Of a stretch of 64,000 nt of DNA, positions 7,658 through 15,748 are shown in pieces (position 1 is the stretch's first letter; every line of letters starts with the position of its first letter). The stretch is taken from assembly GCF_022524485.1 (NCBI RefSeq), contig NZ_JAKXMK010000037.1, positions 56,289-120,288 of the forward strand, written 5' to 3'. Below the pieces are notes generated by a model. That model did not search any database. It had not been told where the DNA came from and saw nothing but the letters and a program-made list of their open reading frames with translations. This stretch comes from Pseudonocardia alaniniphila (lineage in GTDB: Bacteria; Actinomycetota; Actinomycetes; Mycobacteriales; Pseudonocardiaceae). The translations under genes and the position numbers were made by a program.

Positions 7658-8353
7658 ATGTCGCGGGTTTCAGTGACGAAGCCGGCCGGCCGGGCCACGG
7701 CCCTGGTGCTCTCGACGGTGCGTGCCGCCATTCTGAGCGGTGAGCTGAGCCCTGGCGAGCAGATCAGGCAACAGGTGTGGGCCGACCGCACCGGGGTCAG
7801 CCGGCCGCCGCTACGAGAGGCGCTCGAGATCCTCACCAACGAGGGCCTGCTCGTCCACGGGCTCAATCAAGGCTACTTCGTCGCGAAGTTCAACCGGGAC
7901 GAGATGGAGCAGCTCTACACGATGCGCCTGCTTCTGGAGCGGGAGGCTCTCGAGGAGATCGAGTGGCCGACCGACGCCCAGCTCGCGGAGCTCGAGAACG
8001 TCGCCGATGACATCGAACAACACGCTCGATCGGGCCGTCCGGACATCGCCCTTCAGGAGCTCGCCGAGTTCTATCTGGGGATCTACGAGCTGTCACCCAA
8101 GAAGCTGATCGTCGAGGAAGTGAAGCGGCTCTGGATCCGAACGGCTGCGTACCGCTCGCTGAGCGTCGATGTCAGCGCCGACCCCGGTCGGTCGGGCCAG
8201 CGTCTGCACGTGATCGTGGATGTCCTCCGGGCCAGGGATCTGCCCCGGCTGCGGGAACTGCTCCTGCGGCCGACGCTGCGTGGACGATCCGGGGTGGCTG
8301 TCGGGGGCCACGTGATGCCCTCCGGGGCGGACGAGCGGCGCGTCGCCGGGTAG
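7658..8353 (+). CDS. GntR-family (FCD-type) transcriptional regulator
   Basis: The 231-residue protein has an N-terminal GntR winged helix (residues about 10-75: LSPGEQIRQQVWADRTGVSRPPLREALEIL) and a C-terminal all-helical FadR/FCD-like ligand domain. ATG 7658 is chosen over 7616 because AAGGGAGC precedes it. The last 30 residues are disordered and Gly/Arg-rich. Placed immediately upstream of and parallel to the Rieske oxygenase gene, it probably senses the oxygenase substrate or a product and represses that gene. Confidence 0.85.
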   Translation: MSRVSVTKPAGRATALVLSTVRAAILSGELSPGEQIRQQVWADRTGVSRPPLREALEILTNEGLLVHGLNQGYFVAKFNRDEMEQLYTMRLLLEREALEEIEWPTDAQLAELENVADDIEQHARSGRPDIALQELAEFYLGIYELSPKKLIVEEVKRLWIRTAAYRSLSVDVSADPGRSGQRLHVIVDVLRARDLPRLRELLLRPTLRGRSGVAVGGHVMPSGADERRVAG

Positions 8354-8408
8354 CGCGAGCCCAGCTCGATCATCGAAGGGGAAACGCCCCGATCGCCGCG
8401 GCCCTCTA

Positions 8409-8437
8409 TTGACACGACTGGATCTCCGCTTCAAGAT
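8409..8437 (+). promoter_or_regulatory. Candidate promoter for the Rieske oxygenase gene
   Basis: A perfect -35 TTGACA (8409-8414), a 17-base spacer and a weak -10 CAAGAT (8432-8437) lie about 150 bases upstream of the start at 8584. The long leader leaves room for a GntR site. The call rests on consensus match and location only. Confidence 0.4.
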
Positions 8438-8583
8438 TGAAGACACTGCCGCCCAATTTCCCACCACGGAGCGCCGGCAGGCGTTCGGCTCGAACTCGCG
8501 CGATGAAGCGCGCTGACCAAGCGTGGCTTCACGTGCTTTGGCGGCAATGACGGTCGATGAACCGGTCTACCGCGGAGGACCCG

Positions 8584-9912
8584 ATGCTGAGTCATGCCGA
8601 CAACGAGACGATCTGCCGAGTGGCCAAGGGCACGCCGATGGGTGACCTGATGCGTGAGTACTGGCTGCCGTTCGCACTCGGGAGCGAGCTGGAACCGGAC
8701 TGTGACCCGCTCCGGATCATGTTGTTGGGCGAGCGATTCTTGGCCATCAGGACGACCTCCGGCACGCCCGTTCTGATGGACGAGGTGTGCCCTCACCGCG
8801 GTGCCTCGATGTGGTACGGGCGCAACGAGAACGAGGGTATTCGCTGCGTCTACCACGGGTGGAAGTTCGACGGGACCGGCGCGTGCGTCGACATGCCGAA
8901 CGAGCCGGTGGGCAGCAACTTCAAGGACAAGGTGCGGCTCCCGACCTACCCCGTGACGGAGGCCGGCGGGCTGATCTGGGCTTACATCGGCCCGCGCCAT
9001 ACCCCGCCGCCGATGCCGTCCTTCGAGTGGTTCGACAACCCCGAGGGCGCGAGCGTGGCCTGGGCGTTCCAGCGCGAGTGCAACTGGCTGCAGGCGCTGG
9101 AGGGGGACATCGACACGAGCCATTTCGGTTTCATGCACGTCGGTCACGCGGATCCCGAGGACGCTCCGGAGGGGTCGTTCCTGCGCTACACGATCGAAGA
9201 CCGCGCTCCACGTTACAAAGTGCTGGACACCGAGTTCGGTGCGACGTATGGCGCATACCGTCCGGCCGGTTCCGAAGACAGCTTGTACTGGCGCTTCGCG
9301 CATTTTCTGTTCCCCTTCTACACCATGGTTCCGACCGGGGTGCTCGGGACGAAGTCGCAGTTGCGGGCGTGGGTTCCGATGGACGACACGCACACCATGG
9401 CGTTCCATTCCGCGCCGGGTGCACGCCGGTACACGGCTCCGGCCTCGCAGAAGGTGGGCATCACCGAACGTGAGGCGACGGCGACGGAGTTCCTGCCCAA
9501 CACCAGTGACTGGTTCGGGCGGTTCCGGATCACCGCGCGCGTCGAGAACGACCACCTCATCGATCGCGCACTGCAGCGCAGTGGGCGGAGCTACACCGGC
9601 CTGGCGGGGGTGATCATCGAGGATCAGGCCATCACCGAGAGCATGGGACCGATCTTCGATCGAACGCGCGAGCACCTGGGTAGCTCGGACGTCATGGTCA
9701 TCCGGGTCCGTCGCCGGCTGCTGGCCGCCGCCCGCGCGCTGGCCGCGGCCGGCACCGTCCCGCCTGCGGTCGACGTGCCGCAGGCCTACCAGCAGCGTTC
9801 CGGCGGGATCGTGCTTCCGGCGGACGCAGACTGGATGGAAGCCACCGCCGAGCTGCGCAAGACCGGCGTCGAGCACCCCGATCTAGACCCCAGCATGGCG
9901 GGCGGAGCGTGA
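8584..9912 (+). CDS. Rieske aromatic-ring oxygenase, phthalate-dioxygenase type
   Basis: A 442-residue non-haem iron oxygenase. The Rieske [2Fe-2S] ligands are C69-P-H71 and C88-x-x-H91 (VCPHRG, CVYHGW); the mononuclear iron site is D177-x-x-H180-x4-H185 (GDIDTSHFGFMH). Family architecture and the CNWLQALEGDID segment match single-component-oxygenase types such as phthalate 4,5-dioxygenase and O-demethylases. The start at 8584 follows GCGGAGG; an upstream ATG at 8557 has no such signal. No ferredoxin or reductase gene is near, so electrons come from elsewhere. It is coupled by a 4-base overlap to a HicB-like gene. Confidence 0.9.
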   Translation: MLSHADNETICRVAKGTPMGDLMREYWLPFALGSELEPDCDPLRIMLLGERFLAIRTTSGTPVLMDEVCPHRGASMWYGRNENEGIRCVYHGWKFDGTGACVDMPNEPVGSNFKDKVRLPTYPVTEAGGLIWAYIGPRHTPPPMPSFEWFDNPEGASVAWAFQRECNWLQALEGDIDTSHFGFMHVGHADPEDAPEGSFLRYTIEDRAPRYKVLDTEFGATYGAYRPAGSEDSLYWRFAHFLFPFYTMVPTGVLGTKSQLRAWVPMDDTHTMAFHSAPGARRYTAPASQKVGITEREATATEFLPNTSDWFGRFRITARVENDHLIDRALQRSGRSYTGLAGVIIEDQAITESMGPIFDRTREHLGSSDVMVIRVRRRLLAAARALAAAGTVPPAVDVPQAYQQRSGGIVLPADADWMEATAELRKTGVEHPDLDPSMAGGA

Positions 9913-10160
9913 GCACCACGACCGCGAGCCTGGATGAGCTGCTCGCGATCCCGTACGTGCTCGACGTCCGGGCGGTCCAGCGCGAGGACGGCGAGTGGAT
10001 GTGCCGGGTCGGCTACGACGAGCTGCCCGGATGCGTCGCCGAGGGGCGCACGCCGTTCGAGGCACTGACCCGCCTCGAACGGCTGCGTGTCGCGATCGTG
10101 ACCGACCTGTACGAGCGAGGCAGGCCGGTCCCGGCGCCGCGCGCACCGTTGCGCGTGTAG
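9909..10160 (+). CDS. HicB-like mini-protein coupled to the Rieske gene
   Basis: An 83-residue protein whose GTG start overlaps the oxygenase stop (GTGA at 9909-9912). It has the HicB partial RNase-H-like fold pattern: YVLDVRAVQREDGEWMCRV, then YDELPGCVAEGRTPFEAL and a C-terminal RGRPVPAPR. There is no C-terminal helix-turn-helix and no HicA toxin gene beside it, so it is not an ordinary toxin-antitoxin antitoxin. Coupled translation implies roughly equal amounts with the oxygenase, which suggests a partner or assembly subunit; this is inference. Confidence 0.75.
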   Translation: MSTTTASLDELLAIPYVLDVRAVQREDGEWMCRVGYDELPGCVAEGRTPFEALTRLERLRVAIVTDLYERGRPVPAPRAPLRV

Positions 10161-10218
10161 GCGTCGCCACAGATGTTCTGAACATCCGGGTCGCCGCTGC
10201 GGCGCTCGGCATCCCGAG

Positions 10219-10386
10219 CTCGGAAAGACCTTCTCTCCGTGCAATTGGGTGCAAGCGATCGAGGGCAACCTCGACAGCGCGCACATCTCGTGGCTGCATC
10301 AGTTCAACGCGATCGACGACATCCCCGACGACGGCAGCGACAAGCATGGATACCTGTCGGTGGACCAGTCGCGGTTGGCTCCGTGA
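10219..10386 (+). pseudogene. Relic of a second Rieske oxygenase
   Basis: Frame 1 encodes FSPCNWVQAIEGNLDSAHIS followed by WLHQFNAIDDIP and stops at TGA 10384-10386. This is exactly the mononuclear-iron region (D-x-x-H-x4-H) of phthalate-type Rieske oxygenases, matching CNWLQALEGDIDTSH of the intact gene upstream but with different residues. Neither the Rieske domain nor the C-terminus is present, so it is a fragment of about 55 codons left by deletion of a paralogous gene. Confidence 0.8.
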
Positions 10387-10440
10387 CTGCTGGGCGTGAG
10401 CCGTGGCCTGCCCTGCACGCATCGAGGCAGCGGTCGACGT

Positions 10441-11061
10441 TCAGCTCGCGAGGCCGACGATGAGCAGGTCGACGATCCGGCCGGCCAGGTCGTGCAGCTC
10501 GTCGCCGGTCTGGCCCTCGATCCGGCGGTACCACATGTCGACGGCGTTGAGGTTGCTCAGCAGGGTCCTGGTGGCGAGCGTCGAGTCCACCCTGCGCAAT
10601 GAGCCGTCGTCGATCCCCTCGGTCACGACCCGGTTGAACATCTGCTCGTAGTCCTTGCGGAGCCGATTCAGGGCCAGCAAGGCGTCGCGCTGACGGGCCT
10701 TGAGCGCAGTCGACGCCTCGCCCCGCACCGCCTGATGGACGACGTGGTGGTAGGCGAGGTCCTCCATCAGGTTGAGCAGGTGGGCGATCGACATGGCGAC
10801 GAGTCGGTCGCGCCCGGCGCCGGAGCCCTCGGCGTGCGGCTCGACCCGATCCCGGACGCGTCGCATGCCCTCCCCGTACACAGCGAGGAAGATGTCGAAC
10901 TTCGACCGGAAGTGGTAATAGACGAGGCCCTTCGTGGCCCCCACCTCGTGGGCGATGTCATCGATCGTCGTAGCGGCGAACCCACTGCGCATGAACGCCT
11001 CCGCCGCTGAGTCGAGGATCCTGCTCCGCGCGCTGGCTTCGACCTCGGGGCTCGTGCCCAC
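10441..11061 (-). CDS. TetR-family regulator
   Basis: A 206-residue TetR repressor. The helix-turn-helix is TTIDDIAHEVGATKGLVYYHF, followed by the helical ligand-binding core. GTG 11061 is preferred because AAGGAGGA lies 5 bases upstream; ATG 11103 has no such site. It is divergent from the MFS gene at 11258, and two palindromes in the shared region are candidate operators. It probably controls uptake of an aromatic acid used by the neighbouring oxygenase, which is inference from context. Confidence 0.87.
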   Translation of the reverse strand: MGTSPEVEASARSRILDSAAEAFMRSGFAATTIDDIAHEVGATKGLVYYHFRSKFDIFLAVYGEGMRRVRDRVEPHAEGSGAGRDRLVAMSIAHLLNLMEDLAYHHVVHQAVRGEASTALKARQRDALLALNRLRKDYEQMFNRVVTEGIDDGSLRRVDSTLATRTLLSNLNAVDMWYRRIEGQTGDELHDLAGRIVDLLIVGLAS

Positions 11062-11119
11062 CGGCTCCTCCTTGCTGCCCGCACCTGGGGTGCATCCCCG
11101 CATGCCGCTGTCGCTGCGG

Positions 11120-11163
11120 TTGACACTACGTGATCACGATCTTACCGTGATACTCAGTAGTAT
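11120..11163 (+). promoter_or_regulatory. MFS promoter with two palindromic operator candidates
   Basis: TTGACA (11120-11125), 17 bases, then TACCGT (11143-11148). The spacer contains the 10-bp perfect palindrome CGTGATCACG (11129-11138) and the initiation region has ATACTCAGTAGTAT (11150-11163), with 5-bp arms. Their position over the promoter of the MFS gene and between divergent genes fits TetR repression. Confidence 0.5.
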
Positions 11164-11257
11164 TGCTGGTGGTAGGCCATATCGTGCGACGGCCGCGCCG
11201 GCAGCACTGGAAGTGCGCCCCCGGATCCCACATCGACGTCGAAGCCGGAGCCACCAG

Positions 11258-12601
11258 ATGACGAGCGCGACGGACCTGCTGCACGAACTCGCGACGAGGA
11301 AAGCGATGGCGCGGCTGCTGCCGGTACTCGCCGTCGCGTACTTCATGTCCTACGTCGACCGGACGAACGTCGCCCTCGCGAAGACCGCCCTCGAGGCCGA
11401 CATCGGGCTCAGCGCGGCTGCCTACGGGTTGGGCGCAGGCCTGTTCTTCGTGAGCTACGCCCTGCTCGAGGTACCGAGCAACCTTGTCCTGTACCGGATC
11501 GGGGCGCGGTTGTGGATCACTCGCATCGCAGTCACATGGGGCGCGGTCTCCGCCGCGATGATGTTCGTGCAGAACGAGCTGTCGTTCTACGTCCTGCGCG
11601 TGCTCCTCGGCGCCGCCGAGGCGGGCCTGTTCCCGGCCATGATGTACATGGTCACCCTGTGGTTCTCGCAGAAGCACCGCGGCATGGTGGTGGGCCTGAT
11701 CTATACCGCGCCCTGCATCGCGATCTTCATCGGCTCGCCCATGGGCGGGGCGCTGATGGAGCTGGACGGCGTCGGTGGCCTGCACGGGTGGCAGTGGATG
11801 TTCCTCGTCGAGGGGATCATCACGATCCTGGTCGGTGTGTTGGTCTGGTTCCTCCTGCCTGGACGGCCCGCGGACGCCAGGTGGCTCACAAAAGATGAGG
11901 CCGCCGTGCTCACGGCGCGGGCGGTGGGACATGAGGCACCGACGCGGACGCATCTGCGCGGGAACCTGCGCTTCGCGTTCGGTCGCCCGGTCGTGATCGT
12001 CCTGGCCGCGATCTACTTCATCAATCAGGCGATCAGCTCCGGCATCGGCTTCAATTTCCCGGCCCTGGTGCAGTCGCTCGGCATCCAGAGCCCCTTTCTC
12101 ATCGGGGTCGTGGCCGGTGGCGGTGGCATCGCCGGGCTGGCGGGGGTGCTGTTCTTCCCGTGGCTACAACGGCGAATCGGCCGCGAGATCGCCCTCATCG
12201 GCGTGTGCGCCGGCGCCGGACTGCTCATCTTGGTGACCTTCATCCTCTCCACGAGCGTGGGGTTGAGCGTGACCCTGATCTATGTCGCCAACTTCTTCGC
12301 CCTGGGCACCCTGCCGCTGTTCTGGGTGGTCGCCATGTCGCGCATGTCGGGCCTGATGGCGGCGGCCGGTCTCGCGTTCATCAACATGATCGGGATCGTC
12401 GGCGGGTTCGTCGGCCCATTTGTCTACGGCCTTATCGAGAGCGCCACCGGCAGTCTGTTGGCGCCGTACTACACGATCGCGGTCGCATCCCTGGTCGGCC
12501 TCGCGCTGGTTCCGGTGCTCGGGCTGATCATCCGTCGCGAGAAGGAGCAGGAAGGGACCGGCCCGCAAACAAGGGAGGCGTCCCTGCAGACACCCACGTA
12601 G
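11258..12601 (+). CDS. MFS permease, anion:cation symporter (ACS) type
   Basis: A 447-residue protein with twelve predicted membrane spans. The segments SYVDRTNVALAKTALEADIG near residue 30 and AGLFPAMMYMVTLWF are characteristic of the ACS family that imports organic anions such as phthalate, tartrate and 4-hydroxyphenylacetate. ATG 11258 has GGAG 8 bases upstream; the longer upstream frame has no support. With the oxygenase and TetR genes nearby it is likely the importer for the oxygenase substrate. The C-terminal tail (EKEQEGTGPQ) is cytoplasmic. It ends 7 bases from the convergent methyltransferase gene. Confidence 0.88.
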   Translation: MTSATDLLHELATRKAMARLLPVLAVAYFMSYVDRTNVALAKTALEADIGLSAAAYGLGAGLFFVSYALLEVPSNLVLYRIGARLWITRIAVTWGAVSAAMMFVQNELSFYVLRVLLGAAEAGLFPAMMYMVTLWFSQKHRGMVVGLIYTAPCIAIFIGSPMGGALMELDGVGGLHGWQWMFLVEGIITILVGVLVWFLLPGRPADARWLTKDEAAVLTARAVGHEAPTRTHLRGNLRFAFGRPVVIVLAAIYFINQAISSGIGFNFPALVQSLGIQSPFLIGVVAGGGGIAGLAGVLFFPWLQRRIGREIALIGVCAGAGLLILVTFILSTSVGLSVTLIYVANFFALGTLPLFWVVAMSRMSGLMAAAGLAFINMIGIVGGFVGPFVYGLIESATGSLLAPYYTIAVASLVGLALVPVLGLIIRREKEQEGTGPQTREASLQTPT

Positions 12602-12608
12602 CCAGTGC

Positions 12609-13484
12609 TCAGCCGTTGCGGCGCGCGGCCCAGATGGTGCGCTCGGTGCGGACCGCGAGGTCACCGCGGCGCAGGATGCTGCGAGGGCTGTCGGTGTCGA
12701 GTAGTCCGTCGAGCGCCGCGAGGTCGTCGGTCGACAGTGCGTCAGCCGCACGGTGACGCAGGCGCTGCAGGGCGCCGAGTGCGTAGCGGCCGACGGCCGC
12801 GCTGCGGTCGCCCGGGATGTTGACGGTAACCGTGCGTTCGCCGTCGACGGCGAATCCGGCGGCGGTCAGCATGGGTCCCCAGTCGGCGCCCCGGTGGGGC
12901 ACGTGTTCGGCGTGGTAGCGCTCGCCGGCGGCGTGGCAGCGTTCTTCCAGGCCGGGCCGGTCCTCCGGGGCGTTCTCGGGCAGGAAGCGGGGGAAGCCGG
13001 CCAGCTCGACCACCGCGAACAGGCCGCCGGGCGTGAGGATGTCGTGGACGGTGCGCAGGGCGCGGTGGGGGTCGGCCAAGTGGTGCATCGACGCAGACGC
13101 CCACACCAGGTCCGGCGTGCCGAGGTCGGGCCAGTCGGCGGCGTCGAGGTCGGCCTGCACGGTGCGCACGCGCTCCTGCACCCCCTCCGCGTACGCCTTT
13201 TCTCGCAGGCGGTGAAGGTGCTCGGCCGAGGAGTCGACGGCGGTGACGCGTGCGTCGGGGAAGCGGGCGATGAGGGCGAAGGTGCCGGCGCCGGTCCCGC
13301 ACCCCAGGTCCACGATCTCGTGTGGGGCGGACTCAATGGGCAGCCATGCGGTGATGGCGGCGATGTGCTCGGCGAGGACTTCCGCGTCCAGGTCGAGGAT
13401 CTCCGCCTGGCTGCCGGACCCGGCCGCGTGCTGGAGGCCGTGGTGCGCGCCGTGACGGGCGGCGTGCGGGTGTGCGTGGGTCAT
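12609..13484 (-). CDS. Class I SAM-dependent methyltransferase
   Basis: A 291-residue protein with SAM motif I VDLGCGTGAGTFAL at about residue 57, the acidic loop VTAVDSS, and VWASASMHHLADPHRAL as the post-motif region. This is the UbiE/Methyltransf-11-like Rossmann fold. The first 25 residues are His-rich (HAHPHAARHGAHHG), which could bind metal or simply be a disordered extension. The substrate cannot be inferred. It follows the XRE-cupin regulator gene on the same strand, 108 bases downstream. Confidence 0.85.
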   Translation of the reverse strand: MTHAHPHAARHGAHHGLQHAAGSGSQAEILDLDAEVLAEHIAAITAWLPIESAPHEIVDLGCGTGAGTFALIARFPDARVTAVDSSAEHLHRLREKAYAEGVQERVRTVQADLDAADWPDLGTPDLVWASASMHHLADPHRALRTVHDILTPGGLFAVVELAGFPRFLPENAPEDRPGLEERCHAAGERYHAEHVPHRGADWGPMLTAAGFAVDGERTVTVNIPGDRSAAVGRYALGALQRLRHRAADALSTDDLAALDGLLDTDSPRSILRRGDLAVRTERTIWAARRNG

Positions 13485-13592
13485 GTGCGCACGCTATGGC
13501 GGCGATGCGCGTGCGGCACGATCTCTTTCCGAATCGGCAAGGCGGTGGCTGTCTGGTGTGCCGCCTGCGCAAGCGCGTGCCGCGGCGGGAGG

Positions 13593-14219
13593 TCACGTGC
13601 CGGGGCTGTCCGGCTCACCGGCGCCCTTGTTGCGACCGTCGAGCTGATGGCCGCGGCGAGCGTCACGGTCGAAGATGCCGAGGATCTCGCACGGGCCGGT
13701 CTCGGTGCCGATGGCGTGCGGGAGCATGGTGGGGAACTCGGCGGCCTGGTTCGTCTCGACGCGGAAGCGTCGGTGGCCGAGCGCGAGAATCGCGGTGCCG
13801 GACAGGACGACGAGCCACTCGCGACCGGGGTGCGCGCGCATCCGTACGGGATCGTCCGGCGGCTCGGTCATCCGCTGACGCACGACGCTCATGCCCGGAA
13901 CACCCTTGATCGGCCAGCGCATCAGCCCGTGCCGGGCATCGATCATCGGGCTGGTGACGACGTCGTCGGTGGCGGTCTCGACCAGCTGATCCAGGGTCGT
14001 GTCCAGGGCGCGGGCAAGGATGACCAGCTGATCCAGAGCGAGGCGGCGCCGCCCGTTCTCGATGCGCGAGAGCGTGGACTGGCTGAGGTTGGCGCGGGAG
14101 GCCAGTTCCTCAAGAGACCAGCCCTGTGCCACGCGCACGGCGCGGATGCGTTTGCGTACGAGGCTGTCCAGGTCGCCATCACTTTGCGTCACAGGCAAGA
14201 ACGTATGTCCCGGGCGCAA
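13593..14219 (-). CDS. XRE-family regulator with cupin domain
   Basis: A 208-residue protein: helix-turn-helix at residues about 20-75 (GWSLEELASRANLSQSTLSRI) and a C-terminal cupin barrel (residues 110-185, GREWLVVLSGTAILALGHRR and PTMLPHAIGTETG). HTH-cupin proteins of this design regulate amine, amino acid or antibiotic-stress functions. A GTG at codon 10 is an alternative start. It may control the methyltransferase that follows it. Confidence 0.85.
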   Translation of the reverse strand: MRPGHTFLPVTQSDGDLDSLVRKRIRAVRVAQGWSLEELASRANLSQSTLSRIENGRRRLALDQLVILARALDTTLDQLVETATDDVVTSPMIDARHGLMRWPIKGVPGMSVVRQRMTEPPDDPVRMRAHPGREWLVVLSGTAILALGHRRFRVETNQAAEFPTMLPHAIGTETGPCEILGIFDRDARRGHQLDGRNKGAGEPDSPGT

Positions 14220-14240
14220 ACGGGGTGACGGCCGAGCGGC

Positions 14241-14879
14241 TCAGCCTGCCTTCTGTGCGCCGAAACGCAGGCCGTCGAAAAGGATCGCGGTGATGCGCAC
14301 GGCTTCGTCCCGCCAGCCTTCCGTGGCACGCATTCCGCAGATGCCTCCCAGTGCGCGCAGCAGTGTGCGCCCGCTGACGCCGCCACGGATGGCGCCGGCT
14401 GCCGCGCCCGCTTCGAGCAGCCGATCGAGAGCCTGTGCCATCTGCGTGCGGGCGTCATCGAAGACCGGTGAATCCGTCGCCATGATGCTCTCCAGCGCGA
14501 CGGCCATTCCCTTGCTCACGGCTGAGTGCTCCACGAGCAACAGCAGGAAGCGTCGCAACGCCTCGTCCGGCGCATGCCGGTTCAGGAGCTCTGTGGGTGC
14601 GGCGCACAGGTCGTCGACCTCCTGGCGGTAGACCTCCTCGATGAGGGCTTCGCGTGTCTCGAAGTGGCGGTAGATCGTCCCGACCGCCACTCCGGCCCGC
14701 CGGGCGATCTCTTCTACGTGAGCGTCGGCCTCGCCGGTGAGGAACGCCTCCCGTGCCGCGGCCAGGAGTGCCTCGCGGTTGCGCCGCGCGTCAGCGCGCA
14801 GTGGACGTGACGACTGCAACAGCGCCTCCATAACGTGAGTCTGGTTCATATTAGTTAGAGTTTCCGGAGTCTGGTTCAT
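14241..14879 (-). CDS. TetR/AcrR-family regulator
   Basis: A 212-residue TetR protein with HTH VEEIARRAGVAVGTIYRHF and a helical ligand domain. Three in-frame starts are possible (14879, 14849, 14831) and none has a clear ribosome-binding site. The first two both begin MNQT because a 19-bp sequence containing the ATG is duplicated 30 bp apart. The divergent SDR gene starts 20 bases from the outermost ATG, so the shorter versions leave more promoter room. It probably represses itself and the SDR. Confidence 0.83.
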   Translation of the reverse strand: MNQTPETLTNMNQTHVMEALLQSSRPLRADARRNREALLAAAREAFLTGEADAHVEEIARRAGVAVGTIYRHFETREALIEEVYRQEVDDLCAAPTELLNRHAPDEALRRFLLLLVEHSAVSKGMAVALESIMATDSPVFDDARTQMAQALDRLLEAGAAAGAIRGGVSGRTLLRALGGICGMRATEGWRDEAVRITAILFDGLRFGAQKAG

Positions 14880-14885
14880 ATTAGT
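14837..14885. promoter_or_regulatory. Duplicated 19-bp element between TetR and SDR genes
   Basis: The sequence gagtctggttcatattagt occurs at 14837-14855 and 14867-14885, a 30-bp period, close to three helical turns. Both copies overlap candidate TetR start codons and the second covers the region just before the SDR ribosome-binding site. Two in-phase repressor sites or a recent 30-bp tandem duplication would explain it. Confidence 0.55.
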
Positions 14886-14899
14886 GGAGGAGTGCTCCC

Positions 14900-15673
14900 A
14901 TGACGTTCTCGGAAGAGGGGCTCGGCGGCCTTCGCGTGCTGGTCACCGGTGGCAGCCGTGGACTGGGTGAGGCGACTGTGCGTCGATTCGCCGCTGCAGG
15001 CGCGACGGTGCTGACCGCCTCACGCAGCGCGCCTCCGGAGGATCTGCCGGCCACCTTCATCCCCGCGGACCTCGGGACGATTCACGGAGTGGAGGAGCTC
15101 GGCCGACGGGTCATCGACAGCGTCGGCGGGGTGGATGTCCTGGTCAACAATGCGGGTGCCGCGAGCGCCCCGGTGCCGACGCTGAAGCGATCCGACGAGT
15201 CGTGGCGTGCGGACCTGGACGTGAACCTGCTCGGTGCGGTCCGCCTCGACCGGGCCCTGGTTCCGGGGATGGTGGAGCGGGGCTCTGGCGTGGTTGTGCA
15301 CGTCTCGTCGATTGCGAGCCGGTTCCCGCAGCGCACCGAGGCGTCCTACGCGGCGGCGAAGGCGGCGCTCAATGTCTACAGCCGCGAGCTGGCCACCGAG
15401 GTGGGTGAGCACGGGGTGCGCGTGGTGTGTGTCCTGCCGGGCTTCGTGGTCACCGAGGGCGCCGTCGAGCACCTCCGGCAGATGGCCGATCGGCAGGGCG
15501 TCGGCATCGAGGAGGTGCGGCAGCAGCTCGTGGATCACTTGAAGGTGCCGATGGGCCGGCCCGGCGATCCCGAGGACGTGGCAGAGATGATCGCGTTCCT
15601 CGCGTCCGGCCGCGCGAAGTGGCTCACGGGAGCCGAGTTCCGCGTCGACGGCGGCATCATCCCGGTGGTGTAA
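14900..15673 (+). CDS. Short-chain dehydrogenase/reductase
   Basis: A 257-residue classical SDR: GGSRGLGEA cofactor loop, NNAG, catalytic Ser in VSSIAS and intact YAAAK (EASYAAAKAALNVY), plus the C-terminal DGG motif (FRVDGGIIPVV). GTGGAGGAG lies 7 bases before the ATG. Divergent from the TetR gene and presumably derepressed by its ligand. Substrate unknown; the closest functional analogues are ketoacyl- or alcohol-type reductases. Confidence 0.88.
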   Translation: MTFSEEGLGGLRVLVTGGSRGLGEATVRRFAAAGATVLTASRSAPPEDLPATFIPADLGTIHGVEELGRRVIDSVGGVDVLVNNAGAASAPVPTLKRSDESWRADLDVNLLGAVRLDRALVPGMVERGSGVVVHVSSIASRFPQRTEASYAAAKAALNVYSRELATEVGEHGVRVVCVLPGFVVTEGAVEHLRQMADRQGVGIEEVRQQLVDHLKVPMGRPGDPEDVAEMIAFLASGRAKWLTGAEFRVDGGIIPVV

Positions 15674-15748
15674 GCCGAACCGAGCAGGGGGAGAACAGTG
15701 CACTCGGGGTCCGGGGCCGCGAGTGCTCACCGGTGAGGCGCCGCATCA

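Noticed and set aside
9909..10160. HicB-like gene as half of a toxin-antitoxin pair
   Set aside because: No HicA-like gene on either side and no DNA-binding domain in the protein.
12753..14228. 491-codon plus-strand frame
   Set aside because: Runs against the methyltransferase and XRE-cupin genes, both of which have clear motifs on the minus strand.
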